Shown: positions 57,833 through 64,000 of the stretch, piece after piece
Position numbering within the stretch: the stretch's first letter is position 1
Layout: each line of letters opens with the position of its first letter
Assembly (NCBI GenBank): GCA_963920665.1
Contig: OY987267.1
Coordinates: forward strand, 14,260,001-14,324,000
Length of the DNA: 64,000 nucleotides
Reading direction: 5' to 3'
From: Straminergon stramineum
Lineage: Eukaryota > Streptophyta > Bryopsida > Hypnales > Calliergonaceae
Position numbers and translations under genes: made by a program
Notes under the pieces: model-generated
Seen by the model: the letters and a program-made list of their open reading frames with translations, nothing else
The model's database searches: none
Told to the model about the DNA's origin: nothing

Positions 57833-59240
57833 GAAAATATGTGAGGTGTTGCTACAATAAACCAATATCGATTGTTTTCCTATTGCTTTGATGCACGCCT
57901 TGTCAATGCATAGATAGTACATTGTGAATTGAGTTTCCAATTTAATTTTGGTGAAACCCATGACTCATATGTCTTTCCACTTGCAGTTGGTGAATGACTT
58001 GAGTGCGACGTGAAGAAAAAAGGAGGGCTCAATTGTTGGTATTTTCTCCAAACATTCCAAGTACTCATGGGACCTTCAATATGGGAAAAAAATATGGGAC
58101 CTCCAATATTGTGAAGAAACGGTCATTCGGCTGAACGGTAGCCCTGTGTGCAGTTTAGAGCACGGAATGCCAGTGCCACCGTGTTTGCAAATCTGCAATG
58201 TGCTTTTATAAGCTTATGCAAGTTACAAAGCTTTGGCTGAAGATGTTAGGATGTTCAAACAAATATTTTAGTCTAGCTGTTTAAACGTCTACCAAGCTTA
58301 AGCTCTAGTTTACTTATGTTCTGTCTATTCGTTTGCTGCAAAGCTCTCAAATTGGGAATTGGGACAATGTTTCTGGTTTCAAGCTTAATTTTCAAAGTAT
58401 ACCATATGTGAGTGCTTTTTGAAGATATAGATTTGAACATTTCATTTTTGTTTCAATTCAATTTTGTAATGTTCGGTGGGAGTATTTTCAGTTGTTTGAA
58501 TAGTTTGCATTTTTGGATGACATTGGTTAAGAAGCAAGTGTTGTAGAAGGTGGTTTGAGGGTATTTTGAGAACGTGGGTTGAAGCTAGTTTTTGGAGGGC
58601 ATGCTTCCCAGTGGTTGCAATTTCTTCCACATCTCAATTCTCTTAGTCAAGTGTTCATCTCTCTCATTGTGCCTATATTCTATTGTTGCACAGTTTCGGC
58701 AACTGAGAATTTTGAAGTGAGATGACGCTATGTTGATTTTGAAGTTTGATTTTGAAGTGCAACTTCAATCGAAATCGTCACCATTCTCAAACAGTAAATC
58801 TCCGCATGGACAGACGCTAATCTGTATTGTGTGTCTTTGATCTCAAGTTGCATAGGAATCAACCCACAGACGTGGCACTGGCGCACAGCAGGGCAACCGA
58901 ATCTGGACATCGCACACTGGCTTCAAAAGGAGCCTGAGAATCTCTCCAAATGCATAGACAACTGATCACGGACCTGCACTTTACAAAAATCTCTGCAAAC
59001 GTTTCACGACCATCCTTTTGGGAACCAGCTGTAGTGAACAAACGAGAGTTTTCCGGAATGTACAACCTCCAACACTTTAAAGTTCTAGCCTCTGTACACA
59101 GCTTAAGCTGATATAACTATCTACAAAAGTTGGTTGAACAACGATGACATTTTCTCTTTCTAACAAATGGATCTGCATTCTTCATGGAAATGAAACACAG
59201 CTATCAAACACAGCTATCGTCTCTAGAATGCATTCAGCAT
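57833..59240. other. 3' flank of the WD40 gene and spacer
   Basis: Short minus-strand frames (57880-58068, 58442-58630, 58859-59065) have no motif. The last few hundred bases probably hold the 3' UTR of the WD40 gene. Confidence 0.4.
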
Positions 59241-62200
59241 TCAGCTAATAAGGCATTCACGTGGGTTTCCGACGGCTCCGTCATCAGAAGAGTCCTCCTC
59301 CTCACTTCCTTCATTCGGTGCAGCCTCCTCGTCCCCTTCAAAGGATGCACCCTCGAACGAAACGCGGGTGTAAGTGCCACCCTCATCGTCGGTTGGAACC
59401 TGCCAGTCCCGTGACAGCAACAAGGTTCTCACAAGGTTTGGAGTGTGTGAGATATTAAATGCATGGCCCTCTCGCCTTCGCTTGTTGATCCTCATGACCT
59501 GGACCACAGTCATTCAACAACTACGTCACTCACAAAAAGGAGAAACCACTTACGAAAGAAGTTCACAAGTCTCAACTACGAACATCTCAAAAATCAAAGT
59601 CAATGACAGAAAGAGACGTACTCTTTCAGCATCCGGTGGAAGATCCAGAAGATGAGGTGACACTGGGGCCCAGACTTTGACGGTATCATCAAGACCACTG
59701 GTAGCCAGAATCGTGGCATGCGGATGGGGTTCTAGACAATTCACTATGGAATCATCTCCCCTAATCATAGCAACAAGATTTCCCCCTTTCTTCTTCCAAA
59801 TATAGATTCGCCCACAGTCTGATCCACTGATCACATATTCCGAATTTGGGCCGAAAAAATTGACACCCTTCACAGTGTCGTGATTTCGGTGTCCCTCGTA
59901 TACTTGCGGTCCCGGAGCCTCCTGGTGGGAAGCTTCTGCGTTCTCCTCTTCTTCATTCCCCTCTTCCTTCGAGTCGTTCTCTTCCGCATTAAGGGGCGGA
60001 CTTGAACCCAGGCTCATGGATTTATCAAATAGGTAAATGAGTTCGTCATTGTAGGAAGCAAGAAGCTCCCCTTGGTGTGAGTACGCAACACATGTTATGT
60101 GTTCTCCATGACCTGCAAATCCACCCATCATTTCGGAAATGACATCAAAAAGTACACGCTAGGTAGGCAATTGTTCAGTGGCTATTCACCCCGAGAGGAC
60201 CAAGGATTGATGGCCATAGAATGACTATTTCGATTGATCAAATTGTGAAATTTCAAATGGGACTATATTTATATCACCAGCATCAGTAAAGAACATCGCA
60301 CGAATTGGTTCAAAACTTAAAATAAAAATGGACGAAACAAAGCTCCCGAGTAATGTACTCAAAACCACTAAAAGAACATGAGGCTCAATTTGGGTATCTT
60401 AGTCTTTTAGTGGTTTATACAAGCACATGAATTTTTCTAGATACAGCTAACTGCAGCGGCCAGTAACCAGCAAAATCCTAAGAATGATAACATGAATCCC
60501 AAGAAGAGAAACTAAAACAACTTTCATTGAAGCAGGGCAGAGAGAACGTACTTAAGCCACTTAAACCTAGATGGGCAATTAAATCGTGTGCAGATCGTTT
60601 AAGGCATGTATTATTTTTTCGGACAACCAGATTATAGTGAGGGCATTAAATGTTCACAAGTTTTATGCTTGAGAAAAGAGATATACCTGGTTCTTGCAAG
60701 TGTTTTGGGGCATAACATTCAACAGGTTGGTCTTCCATTCCGGATCCATTAGTCTTTACCCGCCGAATGTCATAAACGCGTGCATATTGATCAGAACCCC
60801 CTACTGCAAAGTAATTCAAGTTTATGGGGTTCATGACAATGGCATTTAGCTGCAATATTCTCGATCGCCTCGGTCTACCTCGAAATCGATGACAAGTCAG
60901 GAGCTTCGTACTCTTCTCCTCCCGCAAGTCAAACTGAAAACAGCAACAAACGAAAAAGAACAAGTTGTCATTTACTCAGTTAAGAAATTTAAAAACTCTA
61001 AATACTGGAATAAGGCCTCCTAACCTGATTTAAGCAATTTTTTGTCACACATGATTTCAACAAAAGAAGTGACACTCAGTATGGTATAGATTCCCCTGGT
61101 CAGCTTTCACAAACATGGTCAATACTGAGCAAGTAAATCTGGTATTCAAACCTACAGGAGAGCATTCGTGTTCTTAAGTAATCTTCCAGTGGATGTGTAT
61201 AGATAAATGACGACCGAAATATATTGTAACTAAAAGGAAACCAGAAATTGCAAAATGAAGTAAGCTGGAAGAAAGCCACACGTACATGTTGGACCACGCC
61301 ATCTTCTCCACAACTGTAAAAAATACGACTGCTGCCGACTTCAAGAGCGAGCTTGTGAGCACGGCCCCTGTGATTTGCAAGCTTCTTCGTACTCACCGTT
61401 CCATCTTGTAGAATGGTCCCAGACCTCACCTATCCCACGAACGCACGTCAAATTCAGCATCTGCATAGCGAAACCATAGAACATACACATCCAAAGGCTG
61501 GATCTAGAAAAGAAAAAAAGGAGAGAAACAAAGAACTTGAGATGTCCAAGACGTAGTACAATCAATGACAATTAAAAACAAACTCCAGGTCGCGACTCTT
61601 ACTGTCAACATAAGCTAGTAAAACTAGGTAGAGTGCTGCTCAGGTCTACCGCATGACTCAAATCTTCACAATTTATTAACACCAATCCCCAAAGTATAGG
61701 AGCGTCATGTTCCATAACATACAGCAGTGTAAAGTCTCGTTCAGCAGACCTGGCCATCAGCTGCACAGCTCACAATGACGCGGTCATCAGAATAGGGCAT
61801 CACTCGAGCCTGGAACACATTGTCTTGGTGACCAGAATCATAGGTCAGGTCCTCCTCTTTGCTGGCCCAATTCCATACTTTTATATTCTGATCATCTGAA
61901 CCGGACACTAGAAGCTCACCACTTGGATTGAATGATACTGTATTTACACATCCTCTATGCCCATCCAATTCCGCGTACTTAGCAAGACGGCGGACCAAAT
62001 CCTGCAAGCCAAAGCTTAAGGCATAAGTCACAAAAGAAAATTACGAGCTCTACAAGTCAAGCATGACAAGCATTTCATTCACGAAAACTACAAGCTAGTG
62101 CGTTTCTTAAATATCCAAAGTCACTGCAACAGCATTGACTTGCAACTGACGCACTCAAAGAAAGAATTACAAACAGGCCCTCATTCCAAGAAGGTTTTCT

Positions 62201-62434
62201 TAGGGCACCCCAAACACCCCAAACAGAAATCCGAAAAACTCTCCAGACTACAGTAGAAGCCAGATTGCGTGGGCACAGGAAGAAATATCAAACCTCGCAG
62301 CCTCCGATTTGCCGAGCAAAGGCAGAAGGATGCACGTCTCCAATCTGGCGACGCCAATGTTCGCCGATGCCAGACTTATGCAACTCCGATCTACGATGCA
62401 TTGTCAGTAAATTATGTACCTCGATTGTGCGCAT
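59241..62434 (-). CDS. DCAF8/WDTC1-like WD40-repeat protein (six exons, 510 aa)
   Basis: Exons: 62434-62294, 62001-61750, 61429-61286, 60933-60687, 60112-59622 and 59498-59241. All are GT/AG and in frame (1533 bp). Homologues are substrate receptors that bind DDB1-CUL4 ubiquitin ligases. WD repeats begin at about residue 60 ('[15 protein letters not shown]', '[16 protein letters not shown]') and continue with '[17 protein letters not shown]', '[20 protein letters not shown]', 'HFDLREE' (179-185), 'YDIRR' (233-237) and '[15 protein letters not shown]'. The arginine-containing DxR-type boxes (DLR, DIR) are what DCAF proteins use to contact DDB1. An acidic loop ([11 protein letters not shown]) splits two blades and the tail is acidic ('SEEEDSSDD'). 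The start may be the ATG at 62434 or the one 11 codons on at 62401; the latter resembles other plants better ('[16 protein letters not shown]'). Confidence 0.92.
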
Positions 62435-62470
62435 GCTCCTCCACCAGCTTGTCAGAGCTTCTCTCCAATA

Positions 62471-62815
62471 TCAATCGGTAATCTCCTCAGCCAGTAATCC
62501 TTCCCGACTTGGGGACATTGGAAACCTCGGTACATGCAAACCCTTCGTACCAAATCTCAACTCGCAACTCAAGACTACAGGATGTCGGTATGACCAATAT
62601 TCAGCGAAAGAGAGATCGAACGTCTTGGAAAGGGGTGCAGATAACTCCTGCAATTTCATTCGAACAATTCGATGAGAAATGGTGCCTGCGCACACAACAG
62701 ATCGAAACTCTGCCTCTGAGAAGTAAGGACAACGGACTCGGAAGGCAAAGCTGCAATTAAGAACGCGGTGAACACAATTTCGTATTCTAGCACAGGACGA
62801 AGAAGCTCTCTGCAT
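62471..62815 (-). other. upstream ORF (114 codons) in the WD40 5' region
   Basis: It begins ATG ('MQRASSSCARIRNCVHRVL'), lies in the same frame as the WD40 protein and ends in TGA 36 nt before its first ATG. It is long for a uORF and rich in Arg, Ser and Cys at the start. Three readings are possible: a uORF, an N-terminal coding exon whose TGA is removed by an unseen intron, or chance. Confidence 0.35.
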
Positions 62816-62819
62816 CTTC

Positions 62820-62828
62820 AAACCCTAA
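62820..62828. promoter_or_regulatory. telo-box upstream of the WD40 gene
   Basis: AAACCCTAA, just beyond the start of the upstream ORF and about 390 bp from the WD40 ATG. Confidence 0.4.
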
Positions 62829-64000
62829 AATTCCACCTCCAACAGAGTACCCAAAAACCTACTCCGCAAAGCCTGCCGATATGCAAGCGTCACGTGGAGA
62901 ATTGGCTCGCGTTGAAAAGATATCAAAACTAAGGTAAGACATGTACCAATCTCTAGTCACGCAACAGACAGGCAAACTGTAGGCTCCTCCGGCCCTATTC
63001 AAAACTCGTCGGCGACACTATCATGACAGGGCAAAGTGAAAAATTAAGCACGTATGACTCGTTGAAGTACCACAATTAATCGCAAATCTTATCGAGATTC
63101 CCAATTCGTACATGACGATGCAGCAGACGGACGGAACTGATAAGTAATCCTGTCCATTACGAAGACGGACAAGAAGCGCTCCGATTATGCAATTTCATAT
63201 GATGTCCGTGGAGCTCTGATCACACACCTTGGTGTCGATCGTGAAGAAGACAAGCAAAACGCAAATCCGCCAATTCTCCTTCAGTTCAAAACCTTGTAAC
63301 TACCCGAGACAAGGTGGATTGATTCAAACGCTAGACTCTAACCCTGAAGTGGAGTTCCCAACTCTTTTACAGATTCAGGCATGGCTTCCCGCTGAAGGTG
63401 ATTGGTGGGATGCATATCAAACACCACTGCAGCAGAAAAAAATTTCAAAGATGAAGCAGCACTGAACAGATCCGTTCAATGCAATTCTTCTTCTAATAAA
63501 GAGAATATTTGGATGATAGATGATACAAATCCGAGATGATATTCAATTTGTAAGAACGAGAATTCTCCGCTGCCGTAATTTCGATAATTAAATACTTTGG
63601 CTTAGATGACGCGGAAACCATCTACAGTGGTTCATTTGAGGTTCTCTTCGATCATTTCTTAAACTGTGATCAAAAGCACATACGTTCGCGAATTACTTGG
63701 AAGTCGTCGTTCGAGTTCTGGATTCAAGGCGATGAAAGTAGCGAAATCTCGTTTCATAGCCAAACAAAACTGGCACATATGAACATCTCTAATACGCAAT
63801 CCACAGAAAATTCAGCACCGGTGCACAGGGAAGTTCACCCTTCCCGCAATCTTCATGTACAGACAGTTTTCTCATATACTGTACAATCCAAGATCATTCT
63901 CTCTTCCGCACTGCAGCAAATTGTACCAGTGGTATTAACTTGAAATGCTTCTGGAATTATACCGCAGCACCTTCTTCAGTATTAAGAACGACTCCGTTTT
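62829..64000. other. upstream region of the WD40 gene
   Basis: Less AT-rich than the repeat land. The plus frame 63229-63465 lacks an ATG and has no recognised domain. It could hold the start of a divergent gene that continues past the window. Confidence 0.35.

Noticed and set aside
63229..63465. 78-codon plus frame with 'FPTLLQIQAWLPAEGDWW'
   Set aside because: No ATG start and no family. It is kept only as a hint of a divergent gene beyond the window.
1..64000. tRNA, rRNA or CRISPR arrays
   Set aside because: I scanned for the tRNA B-box (GGTTCGAATCC-like), rRNA landmarks and evenly spaced direct repeats and found none. The repeats present have transposon-like ends.

Overview
This is nuclear DNA from a land plant. 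The evidence is five intron-bearing or plant-typical genes: an AP2/ERF factor, a plastid/mitochondrial-type alanyl-tRNA synthetase, a plant-type LRAT/NC-domain protein, a DCAF8/WDTC1-like WD40 protein and a class I methyltransferase. A decayed plant-type (TKL) kinase and a Ty3/gypsy integrase fragment agree with this. The flavour of the AP2 domain and of the kinase remnant suggests a non-seed plant (bryophyte or lycophyte grade). I cannot name the species from sequence alone.

Layout. 1-11.4 kb: repeat-rich and gene-poor, with a PIF/Harbinger-type MITE (57-551), SINE-like copies (4222-4706), a Tc1/mariner transposase fragment, a broken kinase gene (7560-8226) and a second decayed coding locus of unknown family (9124-10508). 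11.4-12.1 kb: the LRAT/NC-domain gene with a TATA box. 12-28 kb: AT-rich repeat land, with TTAA-flanked MITEs, a second MITE family with 4-bp target duplications, a CACTA-type foldback (24350-24523) and a perfect 56-bp inverted repeat (19953-20090). 28.4-31.7 kb: a five-exon methyltransferase on the minus strand with a transposon inside intron 1. 31.8-37.4 kb: more MITEs. 37.5-39.6 kb: the two-exon AP2/ERF gene. 40-45 kb: repeats. 45.1-52.6 kb: the 13-exon alanyl-tRNA synthetase gene. 53.5-58 kb: MITEs and a decayed gypsy integrase. 59.2-62.4 kb: the six-exon WD40 gene, preceded by a long upstream ORF.

All five intact genes lie on the minus strand and have unrelated housekeeping or regulatory roles, so they are not an operon or an obvious cluster. 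The most striking signal is in the repeats. At least 15 elements are bounded by TTAA and begin CCC/CCCC, the hallmark of piggyBac-type transposons. Several are joined end to end and share a single TTAA at each junction (four in a row at 23080-26154). This suggests repeated insertion into the TTAA duplication of an older copy. No transposase for this family is visible in the window.
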